NCBI GenBank assembly: GCA_034766995.1
Contig: CM068317.1
Coordinates: 19,136,654 to 19,200,653, forward strand
DNA from: Acanthacorydalis orientalis
Taxonomy: Eukaryota > Arthropoda > Insecta > Megaloptera > Corydalidae
Direction: 5' to 3'
Length of the DNA stretch: 64,000 bases
Part shown: one piece after another, positions 1-11,841 of the stretch
Numbering within the stretch: the first letter of the stretch is position 1
Layout of the letters: every line of letters begins with the position of its first letter
Made by a program: the position numbers and the translations under genes
The notes under the pieces: model-generated
The model's input: only the letters and a program-made list of their open reading frames with translations
The model's database searches: none
What the model was told of the DNA's origin: nothing

Positions 1-441
1 GCTGTGACGTCACGACATTATCAATACAATGTTCAATTACGTAACGTTCACGTATTAAATTTATCTCGAATTGTGTTTGTAGGTACATTGTTTTATCGTA
101 CGTACATATTCAAACTATACACATCATTAGTATTTTATAACTTTTTATTACGTCCGTAACGAAAGTAGGTTTTATTGACGATTGTGATATGAAAGTAACG
201 GTCAATGTAATGTAATATGTATTTGTTCGATTTTAATAGAACGTATAAGTTTATATAAAATGTAAATAATAATTGAATATGTAATCACTGTTTACAGGAT
301 TTTTATTTGTGTAAATATGTTTAAATAAAATTACTTTCTTTAAGATAAAAATATATACATGTTTACAATGTATTTTTAGATAAACACAATTCTCTATATT
401 ACTTATTATGAATATTTCTAGATGAAATGAAAACTGTTTTC

Positions 442-444
<3 letters not shown>
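1..444. other. AT-rich DNA without recognised genes
   Basis: No coding frame or repeat was recognised. The only notable word is the palindrome GTGACGTCAC at 4-13, which contains the cAMP-response-element octamer; one such match may be chance. Confidence 0.6.

Positions 445-500
<56 letters not shown>
445..500. repeat. (TA)n microsatellite at a LINE 3' end
   Basis: This uninterrupted TA tract directly abuts the stop codon of a minus-strand LINE reverse-transcriptase fragment. It therefore probably began as the simple-repeat tail of that element. Confidence 0.9.
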
Positions 501-503
<3 letters not shown>

Positions 504-925
504 CCTCTGTAAATCCACTGCTGGATAAAGGTCTCTTCCATGATTTTCCATTCTGTATGATTGAATGGCTCTCTTTTCCACTGATTTCCAATAAAATTTT
601 TAATTTCCTTATCCATCCGGTTCATTGGTCTCTTTCTTAGTCTTTTTATATTCCTTGGTTTCCAGTTAATAATTTTTGTAATCCATCGGTTGTCTTCTCT
701 TCTTGCAATATGCCCCACCTATTTACATTTCAGATTCTTTACTCTTCTTATTATGTCTGTGACTCCTGTCTGTTTTCGTATCCATTCTGTTCTTTTCCTG
801 CCTCTTCTTGTTATTCCTAGCATGCATGTTTCCATACTTCTCTATATTGGTTAGAGTCTCTGAATAATTTTGGTGTTAAGCACCCATGTTTCGTTGCCAT
901 AGGTAAGGACTGGTAGTATACATTT
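501..925 (-). pseudogene. RTE-like non-LTR retrotransposon, 3' end of reverse transcriptase
   Basis: Reading the minus strand from about 920 gives LPVLTYGNETWVL, the motif that closes the palm/thumb part of RTE-clade reverse transcriptases. About 60 codons later comes GHIARREDNRWITK, then the W-K/R-P-R-N and K-R-P repeat typical of the C-terminal tail of these proteins, ending in FIQQWIYRG and a stop at about 500. In-frame stops (for example after QRL and before VGHIARRED) show it is dead. It is heavily 5'-truncated, as LINE copies usually are. The stop codon runs straight into a TA microsatellite. The clade assignment rests on motif memory, not on a search. Confidence 0.75.
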
Positions 926-944
926 ATTTCGATTCGAACGGTCT

Positions 945-1587
945 AAAGTACATTGGACATTTTAAAAAACAAATTGAAGTCATGCGTCATTAAATTAGAG
1001 AATACAAATAGATATTATTTCTAATAAGACAATGACCCTAAGCACACAGCACGATTAGTCAAATAGTGGATTTTATATAAAACTCCGCATATTTAATGAT
1101 CAACTCCACAAAGCCCGGGCACGAATGCAATTCAACATTTATGGACAGGAATTGAGACAAAGTTGAGAGTTCTCGAAACTTCAAGCAAAGAAACATCAAA
1201 AAATAAATTTAGAGAAGTTTGGGAGCATAGTGATGGTAATATAACACAAAAATTAACCAAGAGTATGAAAAGTTATTTTGAAGCAGTAATCAAGGCTAAG
1301 AGCGATTCAATAAAATACTAAATTAATTTAAACATTAACAGATCAAACATTATTATGTTCAATTTTAAGGTATGAATACTTTTGCGGTGTAATTTTGTGA
1401 ACTATTTAAGAATATATTTTTTTTCAAATACTTGTTATTTGTTTCTGTTTAAATTTTCATTATATTATCTGTAAGTACATAAGTTATTAATAAAATTAAT
1501 GAAGAGATATAATTTTTGACCTTTTCTTAAATTTTGAATCAAAAGATGTATTAAAGATTGGGGTATGAATACTTATGGGAGTCACTG
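945..1587 (+). mobile_element. Tc1-like transposon, 3' remnant
   Basis: The plus strand at about 1020-1060 encodes DNDPKHTA, the block around the second catalytic Asp of Tc1 transposases. Frameshifted pieces of the following Trp/Pro-rich block (STPQSPGT, then a NAIQHLW-like stretch) lead into a C-terminal helix ending at about 1320. The sequence TATGAATACTTTTG at about 1370 and the terminal GGGAGTCACTG at 1577-1587 match the ends expected for Tc1-family elements (GTGACTCCC inward from the tip). The 5' half and the N-terminal DNA-binding domain are missing. The frame has stops and shifts, so it is inactive. The TA target duplicate on the right has drifted to CA. Confidence 0.75.
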
Positions 1588-1706
1588 CACGTTTTGTAAT
1601 GTACGCATCTCATAAGTTCAGTTTGACATTTTTTTATTATTATGAATTGTGGTATATACTAGTTGTTTCATCTCATAGACAGTTTGCATATTTTACCAAA
1701 TGCGAT

Positions 1707-1708
<2 letters not shown>

Positions 1709-1765
<57 letters not shown>

Positions 1766-1766
1766 A
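1709..1766. repeat. (TA)n-(GT)n compound microsatellite
   Basis: About 42 bp of TA followed by about 14 bp of GT. It produces the Ile-Tyr and Cys-Val runs in overlapping open frames, which are not genes. Confidence 0.9.
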
Positions 1767-2908
1767 GATTTCATTTTCTATAATAAGAGGTAAAAAAATA
1801 TGTTTGAATTTGAATAAATACAAAGAAATCGAAAATAGACGAACAAAACTTATCGACTGAAAAGAGTTTATAACAGATTTATTTAAAATTTCACTCAATA
1901 TACTAAACATTCTTAATAATTTAGGATAGTTAAGAACATATCTTTTAAAATAAAATGCTATTTCCAAGATTCGTGTAACAAAAAATGATAATGCATAAGT
2001 TGAGTTGTTTAAATAATTTTATATTAAGCATTTTTTTAAAAAATAATTATTGTTCTATTACTGAAAATCATATTTATTTCTTATCAATAAATAACACTTC
2101 CAATGGTATTTATATTTACATTTATTATTAAAATCAAATAAAAAAGAATACGAACTTCAACGTTATATTTATCGAATTTTAATTTTTTTTTGTATTCAGC
2201 AAAATTCAATATTTATTATTTTTATAAAATATGTATTAAGCATAAAAAGTCCAAGTATAAATGCTGCATCCGGAATTTTATTTTTCTTATTCTTACATTA
2301 AACTTAAAAATCTACATACAGTTGAAATTGTTACACATATCGGGAAGTGTCTGAAATGGTCCGTGTTCCAGTGGTATTCGTACAATGTACCAATTAAGTT
2401 GTCGATTTTTGTATACTGCGTTGCAATAAAAGTAGCCGTGTTTGAACGTATCGTTACATAGATAAAAATAATCATAATTATAAAATTAAAGCTTAGTTAT
2501 ATGGATAAATATTTTATTTTCAATAGAAATAAGAGAAACTAGAATTAATACTTGCCCTGAATCCTGTCTATTCATTTTTTTTGTATCTGTTTTTAGCAAA
2601 TGATTAAACCGAATAATTTTCTAAAGGCGATAACTTTATTCCGAAGGGAATTCTTGTAATATCTTATTTTTATTACATAAATTGTGTTGTACTTAGACAT
2701 CTGATCACCAGAGTCTTAAAAATATTTTTTTACACATCCCACAAACCATAAATCTTTTTTCTGATTACAAATGTTTTATAAATGATTAATTATGTTAAGA
2801 AAAATCAGAGTATCAAGAGTGCTAATGTACACACTTTTTTATGTCATCGTCACAAATGTGCACAGCAATGATAAAAAATGAATAATAATTATTTATTAAA
2901 TCTTTTAG
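1767..2908. other. AT-rich stretch, no gene seen
   Basis: Very AT-rich. Short open frames on both strands (for example 2261-2461) show no recognisable domain and are best explained by chance. Confidence 0.55.
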
Positions 2909-2933
2909 ATTAGCAAAATGGCTTTTTGCCGAG
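2909..2933 (+). other. possible 25-bp exon with start codon
   Basis: A polypyrimidine-AG acceptor (TCTTTTAG, 2901-2908) precedes 25 bases holding ATG GCT TTT TGC CGA G, immediately followed by a consensus donor GTGAGT (2934-2939). The arrangement would suit a short first coding exon. Nothing downstream was found to which it could be joined, and such a combination can occur by chance in 64 kb, so this is only a candidate. Confidence 0.15.
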
Positions 2934-3396
2934 GTGAGTAAAAAATTCACTTATGAAAATGAATTTTCCCATACCTTATTAACTATCTTGTGATTGATAT
3001 TCGAGTTTAACTACATTTGGAACAAGATATCCCACGATAAAATTATTCATGTAACAATCACGTTTTCTAGCAATGTGAGTTAATTTTAACATAAGGTACG
3101 CCTATATATTTTGTCATAAATTGTTGATAGAAATTTAGCACTAAAGATCATAGCAGTAGATTGATAATTATAATAACATTATCGAGTATAATTACAAATA
3201 AAAGTCCTCTATTGTTTTGTACTGTCAGTAAAGGTAGATTGTTTTTGAAATTAAATTGTTGCGTAGTGAGATGTATTCCATGTACTCCCGTTATTAGATT
3301 AAAATTAGCTGGTTGCTGTAATCGTATCATTGATAATTTAAGGTGGCGGTGATGTCGCGAGAGGTTATCAGTTACCACTACTGCTTACTGTTGCAG

Positions 3397-3525
3397 GCAC
3401 GAGCTGTCCTCACGTTGTCTGGTCAGCGACGTGCGCGATTTCATAACAATACGCCTCCGCATATGCGATACAGTTGCGATCCCGTAATATGTACAACGTC
3501 TGGACACACAATTTCAATGATACAA
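3397..3525 (+). other. exon-like open segment, 43 codons
   Basis: This is a less AT-rich patch preceded by a good acceptor (CTTACTGTTGCAG, ending at 3396) and followed by CAA|GTGAGC, a plausible donor at 3526. The 129 bases are an exact multiple of three and are open in one frame (starts ARAVLTLSGQRR, ends HTISMIQ). No domain was recognised. It could equally be a remnant of an unknown repeat. Whether it is transcribed cannot be judged from sequence alone. Confidence 0.2.
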
Positions 3526-3648
3526 GTGAGCCATGCACTGTACTCGTTTTGTTTTGATATAAGCAAATGACACCGATAACGACACATCAGTCGGTTCTGT
3601 TGAGATTATTTTATTTTTAACACGTGTGCACGTGATATGAATGTCATC

Positions 3649-3650
<2 letters not shown>

Positions 3651-3695
<45 letters not shown>

Positions 3696-3719
3696 ATAAA
3701 TGTATATATATATATATAT

Positions 3720-3804
<85 letters not shown>
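3651..3804. repeat. (TA)n with TATG, CA and TA segments
   Basis: A compound TA/TATG/CA tract that runs directly into the end of a mariner element at 3805. Confidence 0.9.
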
Positions 3805-3808
<4 letters not shown>

Positions 3809-4372
3809 GGTCAACTGATAAGTATGTAAAAAACCGTTTTATGGAAAAAATCGATTTTGTTTGTCAACGTAGTCTCCATTGAGGGCTATGAACTGGGTCT
3901 AGCGAGTTTCCAATTTTTTCATGCCTTCACAGTAGTTTTTCTTAAAGTTTCTAAATACGTATTGATGACGGCGATGACATCCTCATTCGACGAGAATTTC
4001 TCCCCACGGAGCCAAATTTTCGAGTCTGGAAAGAGGAAAAGTCGCACGAGGTCAAGTTTGGACAATAAGGTTGATAAGGAATCAATTCGAAGCCAAATTC
4101 GTACAATTTTGCCATTGTGACGGTCGATTTGTGGGACGGTGCGTTGTCCTGATGAAAGAATGCTTTTGTGCGTCAATTTTGACTGCTGGTTCGACTCAGG
4201 TATGTAGTGGTGGATCCATGTTTCATCGGCCGTGACTCATTGACCTAAAAAATCCTGCGGATTGCGATTAAACATCGTCAAACATTATATTGAAATGTCC
4301 TTTCGTGTACGTTTTAGCTATTATTTCCGGGCGATATAATATTTAATTTAAACGAAGTGTCTTCGGGATGGC

Positions 4373-4373
<1 letters not shown>
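3805..4373 (-). mobile_element. mariner remnant, family B related
   Basis: The left tip GAGGGTCAACTGATAAGT (3806 onward) is a diverged copy of the GGGTCGTTTGATAAGT tip seen at 17.7 and 22.9 kb. The minus strand encodes broken pieces of a DD34D mariner C-terminus: peptides like LSSGQRTVPQIDRHNGKI and IWLRIDSLSTLL are frameshifted versions of the HQDNAPAHKS...AKI and FELLPHPPYSPDLAP blocks. The segment around 4220 corresponds to the MDETWIHHY block near the first catalytic Asp. The N-terminal half and the other tip are absent or unrecognisable. (TA)n tracts flank it on both sides. Confidence 0.7.

Positions 4374-4421
<48 letters not shown>
4374..4421. repeat. (TA)n microsatellite
   Basis: A pure TA tract on the right flank of the 3.8-kb mariner remnant. 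Confidence 0.9.
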
Positions 4422-4423
<2 letters not shown>

Positions 4424-4678
4424 GTTAAATAACTAATGTACGATAATGATAGATCTTCATTTAAACCTGACATTAATCTTTAGAGATATTTCTAAAATAT
4501 TGTTCATTGTCAAAAAATAATGATAAATACTTGATCAAAAGAGAATAATGGTAACAGTAATGATCACTTTTGACATGTAACCACGTGTTAGTTGGTTCCT
4601 ACACAAATTAAAATTTATTGAAGATATGTCTGTACAATTTCAGCTAGAATGTTTATATAGACATACTACATGTATGCA

Positions 4679-4709
<31 letters not shown>

Positions 4710-4710
4710 A

Positions 4711-4772
<62 letters not shown>
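4679..4772. repeat. (TA)n microsatellite
   Basis: A TA tract with three short TATG/TAATG interruptions. Confidence 0.9.
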
Positions 4773-4778
<6 letters not shown>

Positions 4779-4892
4779 TGTGGTATACGGTTCGTATACA
4801 AATGAATTGTCATAGCTATCTAAGCAAGCAAATATCATAGGATAAACAGATGTTATAGAACAATTTAGAGAGCAACAGCTCTCTATCTAGTA

Positions 4893-4921
4893 TCTAGCAT
4901 AGATACATTATCTATGCTAGA
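4893..4921. repeat. perfect 13-bp hairpin
   Basis: TCTAGCATAGATA and its exact reverse complement are separated by three bases. The hairpin sits between two 14-bp direct repeats and 15 bp upstream of a TATA box. Confidence 0.85.
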
Positions 4922-4935
4922 GAGCAACAGCTCGA

Positions 4936-4945
4936 TATAAAAAGG
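4936..4945 (+). promoter_or_regulatory. TATA box of LTR-like block
   Basis: TATAAAAAGG is a canonical TATA box, placed at a typical LTR position. Transcription would run rightward into the tandem repeats. Confidence 0.4.
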
Positions 4946-4965
4946 ATGCGTAGACAATTATCGAC

Positions 4966-5100
4966 AGCATTTGTTCAAACAACAAACTATACGCATAAAA
5001 TTAGTTAACATTTGACAACAAAACTATATTCATACGTATAAAATTAGTCTACTGCATTTGTTCAAACAACAAACTATATTCATACGCATAAAATTAATCT
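4966..5100 (+). repeat. tandem repeat, three units of about 45-48 bp
   Basis: The units begin GCATTTGTTCAAACAAC or AACATTTGACAACAAAAC and end CATACGCATAAAATTAG. The first and third are nearly identical and the middle one is more diverged. They lie where the transcribed (R/U5) part of an LTR would be. Confidence 0.75.
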
Positions 5101-5170
5101 ATTTTTTTGTATTTGACACCAAATTAAAAAATTAAATATAATACAAAACTTTTGGACAAAGTATAAATGT

Positions 5171-5256
5171 ACCCTGGCGACAGCGGCTAAAAAAGCAATT
5201 AAGATCGACCATCGGGCGCCGAAGGGAACCGTTCTGGCAACCAACGCCCGAGGGAT
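5171..5256. other. GC-richer block after the LTR-like element
   Basis: This contains GGCGACAGCGG, GGGCGCCGAAGGG and GCCCGAGGG. It could be the leader following a primer-binding site. No coding frame was recognised. Confidence 0.35.
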
Positions 5257-5263
5257 ACTACAT

Positions 5264-5338
<75 letters not shown>
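5264..5338. repeat. (TA)n microsatellite
   Basis: A long TA tract with a TACATACA edge. Confidence 0.9.
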
Positions 5339-5339
<1 letters not shown>

Positions 5340-5451
5340 ATCCATGACGTTCTTATTTATTTGGAACGAGGGTCCTATGATACCCAAATATGTTTATTGT
5401 TTCATTCGATTACATGTACATGCTTATAATTGACAAGTAAGCGAAGGCAGC

Positions 5452-5472
5452 AAGCAGGGGGCGAAGCCCCCG

Positions 5473-5474
<2 letters not shown>
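5452..5474. repeat. GGGGGCGAAGCCCCC hairpin beside (TA)n
   Basis: A short perfect GC hairpin immediately followed by a TA tract. The reverse-complement word GGGGGCTTCGCCCCC occurs at 28373, also next to a TA tract. Confidence 0.7.
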
Positions 5475-5507
<33 letters not shown>

Positions 5508-5545
5508 TATGTATATATATATATATATAAATAAATATATATAAG
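5474..5545. repeat. (TA)n microsatellite, interrupted
   Basis: A TA tract with a GTTTATG interruption. Confidence 0.85.
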
Positions 5546-7004
5546 AAGAGAAAGTCATTGAATAAAAATGAATCTTCTGCCTTTACCGTTTTTATAAAAT
5601 AATTAAAATATAAATTTATCTGTTGTCAATAATAGTGGGGTTAAATTGAAAAGAATTGCAGAACATTAAGATCACAATCAATATATAGAAATCCAGTTTC
5701 TTTGTTTCTTTTATGATTGAATACTGAAAAGAGAAAAAAAACTATTTAATATCACACTTGCTATTATTATATATTATGTGTTATTAAAATTAGTATTATA
5801 TATTATTAAATGTTTTGAATGAAACCAAACGAACATTTTTGTAAATAAACATTTAATAAAATTCGTTTTAGAGAACCTCAGTTTTCATCTATATTTATGT
5901 AAGTTTCACTTATTTGTTGACTATTATGTATTTTTCTTTTCAATACGTTATAATTACATAACCAGTACTTTTGGTTATTTTGATAATGCATTAAATTCAA
6001 TACGTTAGAGTCACTTACAGTTAATATAAATTATAAGGAAGTATTTTACAGTCAATATAATATACATGTTAGTAGCGTTAGTACATAGAATATCAGCCTT
6101 TCAATGTTTGTTACATTTTCGTTTTGTTATAAAAAAGCGTGTTAACAAATCGGGTTATTTTGTCGTGTTACAATATTTTAAAACGTAAATGTAAATAATA
6201 TTAACTGATAGTTATTTTTAATGAACAGTTCGAATTAGATTTTTAAAGAAAACTTTTTTTTATTTAGCGGCTTCTTCATTTTTAGTTGTTTTGTGTTGTG
6301 AATAGTGATTTGTATGTTCACATTTTAAAATGTCAAACTGTTTTTTGTCTTTTTAAATTAATAGTGATTATTGTGTTTTGAGAAAAATAAATTTCGTACG
6401 GTGTGCCTGTCACATGTTTTGTCGCAAAATTGTAAGTTTTTTTCATTATTGATTTTGGTTTTAAATGTGTTTTTCATTCCTGTTCCTAAATGTAATTTAA
6501 ATAATTGATTTTAAAACTATGAGTACTTCGTTTATAAAATAAAACATTTTTAAATGATATTAGTATGAATTAATTCATTTTAAATAATATATCAAAATAT
6601 TATATGGTTGATATCAGAGTCTTTAGAGAGTATTGATCTTTGATTGATATTTTGTTAACTATTTTGTTAATTACATATTTATATAATAATTGGGTTCTGT
6701 ATTTTTTTTTATTATTAAGACTGTTCATAACTGGATGAATAATAATGCAATAATTTAGAGTTAATCTGCTGTTTGAATTTATTTCTTTTATGCTATTGAT
6801 AAAATAATTTTTCTCGATTTTTATATTCTTTGAAATTTTTCTATAGATGGTAATTCATTATTCCTGTTAATTTTTAGGTTAGATTTATTTAATGACCGTT
6901 GGTTTCAATAACTATTATATGACAGATTATGTATAACAAATTAGATTTCCTTATATTATTTGAAAATAATTGAAATGATGGTAGTTTGACTTCGAATAGA
7001 AAAT
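5546..7004. other. AT-rich stretch, no gene seen
   Basis: Nothing recognisable in six frames, and no terminal inverted repeats were noticed. Confidence 0.55.
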
Positions 7005-7606
<602 letters not shown>

Positions 7607-7880
7607 TTACACACATGTTAAAGAAAGTTCAGGAATGAGCATAAATCTCGTCTTTGATCTCCATGCACAATAATTAAAATGTAAGTTAACGGTCATCCTT
7701 GATAGTTAAGTTTGAATAAGTCGGATGGAAACAATGGAATTCAAATTATATATTATGAATAAACATGGATGAAAAGGTAATATATGTGAATCGTGTTTCG
7801 TTTCAATTGAATGATAGTGAAATGTTTCTTTTTTGATGGCATATCGCAAAAGATTTGAAACGTTATCTATATTTTATATA
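7607..7880. other. AT-rich spacer
   Basis: No feature was recognised between the long TA array and the next TA tract. Confidence 0.5.

Positions 7881-7941
<61 letters not shown>
7881..7941. repeat. (TA)n microsatellite
   Basis: A pure TA tract. Confidence 0.9.
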
Positions 7942-7946
<5 letters not shown>

Positions 7947-8171
7947 GATGTATTCATATAAAATAAACTATTGATCATTACTACCATAATTATTAAAAAC
8001 ATTATTGTGACAGAAAAAATGATTGACGTATTTGATGTTTATTATTTACAAAATTATATGCAATTTTTAACTTTCAAGGTTTAATATAGTTAAAACGTAA
8101 ATAAAGGCAATAAATAAATTTTATTACGTTTGATGTTTTCTTATATATTTTTATTTCAGTTTATAAATCTA

Positions 8172-8174
<3 letters not shown>

Positions 8175-8222
<48 letters not shown>
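8175..8222. repeat. (TA)n microsatellite
   Basis: A pure TA tract. Confidence 0.9.
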
Positions 8223-8225
<3 letters not shown>

Positions 8226-8834
8226 GTCTTTACCATAAAATCAAACGAAGATCGAGTTTCCTTGTTCAGAAAAATAATTAATACCAAATAAATTTGAATT
8301 TTTTATGAAAATCTTTTTTAACTTTTGTAACAGTTTGAATTTTTATTTTAATTTTTTTAGATAATTTTGTAGTAAAATTATATATATATATATATGATAC
8401 TTCAATAACACATTTTTTATACAAAATGATAGTTTAAAACAGTTACGTCCAATGTGTGTATTGTATTTAAATGTTTCAAACTTTTAATTTTTAACAAGAA
8501 ATCTGTTATAAAAGTATATTTTTTAGCTCCTTTTCACATTGTTTTACTGTATATTATTGTAACGATGAATAATGTATATACTATTTGCCATAATAATATT
8601 CAGTTGCATCATTATTCCAATTTGAAATAATATCGAATTATAAATTTCACTAATAATTTTTTTTCGTATTGTAAATACTGCACACTTGCTTGTTAATCAT
8701 GTTTATTTATTTTTGATTATTTCAAGTGTGCTGTAAAAATATGATAATATAATTTATTAGTTTATAATAACAACGAAAATATTATTGTTTTTAGCTTTCA
8801 CATCTCACAAAAAAAGCAAATCTTGTACATTCAT
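8223..8834. other. AT-rich stretch, no gene seen
   Basis: Only a short TA run (8379-8396) stands out. Confidence 0.5.
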
Positions 8835-8866
8835 ATATATATATATATATATGAGACATATTTATA

Positions 8867-8877
8867 ATTGTGTGTGT

Positions 8878-8936
<59 letters not shown>

Positions 8937-8947
8937 CACACACACGT
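8867..8947. repeat. (TA)n centred in a GT/AC palindrome
   Basis: TTGTGTGTGTGTT lies left of about 50 bp of TA, and AACACACACACG lies right of it, so the whole block is an imperfect inverted repeat. Its right arm overlaps the tip of the mariner that follows. Confidence 0.7.
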
Positions 8948-10156
8948 GGGCGGTTTGAAGAGTAACATGGTTCAATATTAGAGATAATAGCTTCACTTTA
9001 AAAGTGAACTTTATTTTGCGATATGATCTCTACGAAGCTCCAAGTATCTGCCCCAAAGTTTCTCCAACTTCTCAACTCACTCCCGTAAGCAAGTTATTTC
9101 AAGGTCCTCAAAATAGTCGTCTGGATCCTCTATCGTCTCTTCATTCGACTCAAATCACTTTCCAGTCAAGAAAATTTTGAGTTTCGGGAACAGATGAATG
9201 TTCGAGGGAGCCCAATTAGACGAATACGGTGGATGCAGAAGAATTTCAAACTTCAATTTAATCAATTTTTCTGAGCGACAATACTTGAATGAGCCTGTTC
9301 GTTGTCATGATGAAACAGCATTATTTCTTGGCCATTCCGGGATGTTTTTCCGCGATTGCTACTTTCAACTTCTCAAAACGTACTGCGTAGTATTGCCCAG
9401 TAACATCTTTTCCTTTCTAAAGATAGTCGATTAAGAGAATTCTTTTCACATCCCAGAAAGCTGACGTCCTCAACTTTCCAAGAGTGAACTATCTTAGCGT
9501 TTTCGGAGCCACTCACCGCTTTTAGTCCACTGTTTTAATTGTGTTTTCGATTCTGGCGTGTAATGAAGAATTTAAGTTTTATTCATGGTTACAAAACTCA
9601 GATGAAATCCGTTAGATTCTTTTTAAATAGTTCCAAGAAGTCAGGTGATGTTCGTGTACGAATTCGTGTTTACTCTACAGAGAACAAACGCTGTATCCAT
9701 CTTATGGAAAGTTTTTTCAATTTCACTTGTCGGTCGGACAAAACCACATCGTGGAATTTATCAATGATTTCTGGTGTGGCAGCTGTGTTCAGACCTCCTG
9801 AACGTGGTGCATCTTCGATGATCCTTCTGCCACGTTTAAATTCATTCACCCAAAGTCGAATGTTTTCGTATGGAGGACAAGATTCACTCGTTGTAGGAAA
9901 TATACTCTCATAAATTTCTTTCCCTGGTTTTCTTTCCAAACAAAGAACTGAATTATATTTTGAATTTCGATTTTATCCATTTAGCACTTTTGCATCAAAA
10001 ATTTGTGTTAAAACAACTGTCAAACGAAGAATTAATGGCAGAATGACTTGTAACTTCACATGCGTTGCTAAAAGGGATGGAACTATATGAAAATGTATAC
10101 AACTGTCCTCCTCTCCTTCATTGAGTACGTGAATCGTTACTCTTCAAACTATCCTA

Positions 10157-10161
<5 letters not shown>
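8933..10161 (-). mobile_element. mariner element, near full length, decayed
   Basis: Both tips are visible: left GGTTTGAAGAGTAAC within ACACACGTGGGCGG..., right GTTACTCTTCAAACTATCC followed by GTGTG and TA. The element is about 1.23 kb, the normal mariner size, and is bracketed by (TA)n on both sides. The minus strand at 9939-9670 encodes an N-terminal helix-turn-helix region (VNEFKRGRRIIEDAPRSGG, then EIIDKFHDVVLSDRQVKLKK). The catalytic half is broken: HHDNEQAHSS (about 9320) keeps the second Asp, but the third block reads APSN instead of APSD, so the third catalytic residue is lost. Several frameshifts are present. It is inactive. Confidence 0.85.

Positions 10162-10203
<42 letters not shown>
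10160..10203. repeat. (TA)n microsatellite
   Basis: The right flank of the 8.9-kb mariner. Confidence 0.9.
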
Positions 10204-10206
<3 letters not shown>

Positions 10207-11579
10207 CATATTTGTTATTATTCAAATACTCGAACTCGAATTTTCGTAATAGGCTTTGTATATACCAACCTCGTTAATAATCTTGATTGTTTTTATTCGA
10301 ATATTTGATGCCTGTATGTCTTTTTATATATTGAAAATAATGGTTTCTTTCCTACATGTAATATCTTCTTGAATTTAAAGTTTCTTGACCAAAATATAAT
10401 TACATATTTTTTTTTAAAAAAAATGTAGGACTGGTAAGAATATTACACGATGCCGTAGCGAATTTTATTTATTTATAAAACAATAAAATGAACATTGGAT
10501 ACAATAAACAATTAAATAGGGAATTGAAAATTTCAGAAAGATTAAAAGGAGGAAAATTACAAGATATACCAAAGTAAAATACGTAGTAGTATGGTGTATT
10601 GACGTCATTAGTACAATGATTGTTAAAAAATGATTTTGCTAAAAAATACTTTTTGTATTGCTACTAATATTCAATTATTTTGTAAGTAATAAATAAATAT
10701 TTTCTGTATGACTGTAGAATTCATTGTATTCTTACAAGAATTTGATTAAAATTAATGTTATGTAAAAGTGTGTTGACGGTTAGAACTAATTTTATTTTCA
10801 ATGTTTTGAAGGTTTGTCCGGCAGACAGACGCCCTATCAGAACTTGTGATGCGACTATTTTAAGAAGTTCGCTATTTCACATTCACTCTATTGTAGTCGA
10901 CACGTTTTTACACATCTGTTGTTTTAGATTATAGGATGATTTTTTACGTCTGCGCTGCGATGTCGATTAGAGTAACAACTGTAATTTTTCATAATAAGCG
11001 TACTATAGTGGACGGTAAAATTTGTTTTGTTCTAATATTGTCGGCTCTTTTGTGCAAAAATGATTTTAATCTAAATGAACTTGAAACAAGAAAGAAAATC
11101 ATTAAAATGTATTATTTCGCCACGAACTGTAAATTCATAATTGTATTTTCATAGTTAATAAACAGATAATCTTTTCAGGAAGTTTCACACTGTTTAAAAT
11201 CTAAATATAATAATTACAATTTTTTGTACCAAATTTATTTCACTTCGATGTATACGAAATGTGTACTATATATTAAATGATTATTTCTATTAATACAAAT
11301 GATTACTGTTATAGATTATATGTTATGTTGAATATTAATAATTGCATAGTGTGTGTCTAGTTAAAACTAGATCTAATTGTGCGAATGTAATAATAATAAC
11401 CCTATTTATTTTTAGTTATATCGTTTTATTTTCATCAATTAAATGTCAGCCATAAAAATGCGAGAGTTCATTAATAAGTATTAGTGTACTTCCATTTTTT
11501 TTATTACAATATATACAACGTTACCATGTAAGTAATCATACTAGGACAAGAAAAGAAAAAATGTGTATAAAAAGTACCA
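10204..11579. other. AT-rich stretch with an unidentified small ORF
   Basis: No family was recognised. An open frame at 10936-11154 (72 codons, starting MIFYVCAAMSIRV) has no known motif. A TGACGTCA octamer occurs at 10600. Composition rises slightly in GC between 10800 and 11060, which could be an old repeat or an untranslated exon. Confidence 0.4.
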
Positions 11580-11587
11580 ATGTATAC

Positions 11588-11588
11588 A

Positions 11589-11639
<51 letters not shown>
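11588..11639. repeat. (CA)n-(TA)n compound microsatellite
   Basis: About 20 bp of CA followed by about 30 bp of TA. Confidence 0.9.
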
Positions 11640-11641
<2 letters not shown>

Positions 11642-11745
11642 GTATGTATTAATACATAATTTTTATATGCATTTTCTTTTCTATTATTTTTTTCTGGTCC
11701 TAATATTGTATAATCCTTTTGTTAACGCAGTACATATTATAAAGA

Positions 11746-11750
<5 letters not shown>

Positions 11751-11787
<37 letters not shown>

Positions 11788-11803
11788 GATGGATGGATGG
11801 AAA
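11751..11803. repeat. (TA)n followed by (TGGA)n
   Basis: A TA tract, then ACACATAGA and three TGGA units. Confidence 0.85.
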
Positions 11804-11841
11804 GTCACTTCGTATTTTGAAAATTAACATTTCATCTTGTA

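Larger units (their letters stand above)
4851..5170 (+). mobile_element. LTR-like block (candidate 5' LTR plus primer site)
   Basis: The block starts with TGTTATAGAA, as LTRs begin with TG. It carries a TATA box (TATAAAAAGG, 4936-4945) about 85 bp in, and is followed at about 5172 by CTGGCGACAGCGGC, which resembles the TGGCGAC-type tRNA primer-binding sites of Gypsy and BEL elements. A perfect 13-bp hairpin (4893-4905 with 4909-4921) and two copies of GAGAGCAACAGCTC (4868-4881, 4920-4933) lie just upstream of the TATA box. A tandem array follows it. No gag, pol or second LTR was found, so this would be a solitary or gutted LTR element. Family and exact ends are uncertain. Confidence 0.45.

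Noticed and set aside
3857..4176. Overlapping 85-87 codon frames on both strands
   Set aside because: Both are shadows or frameshifted pieces of the mariner C-terminus at 3805-4373.
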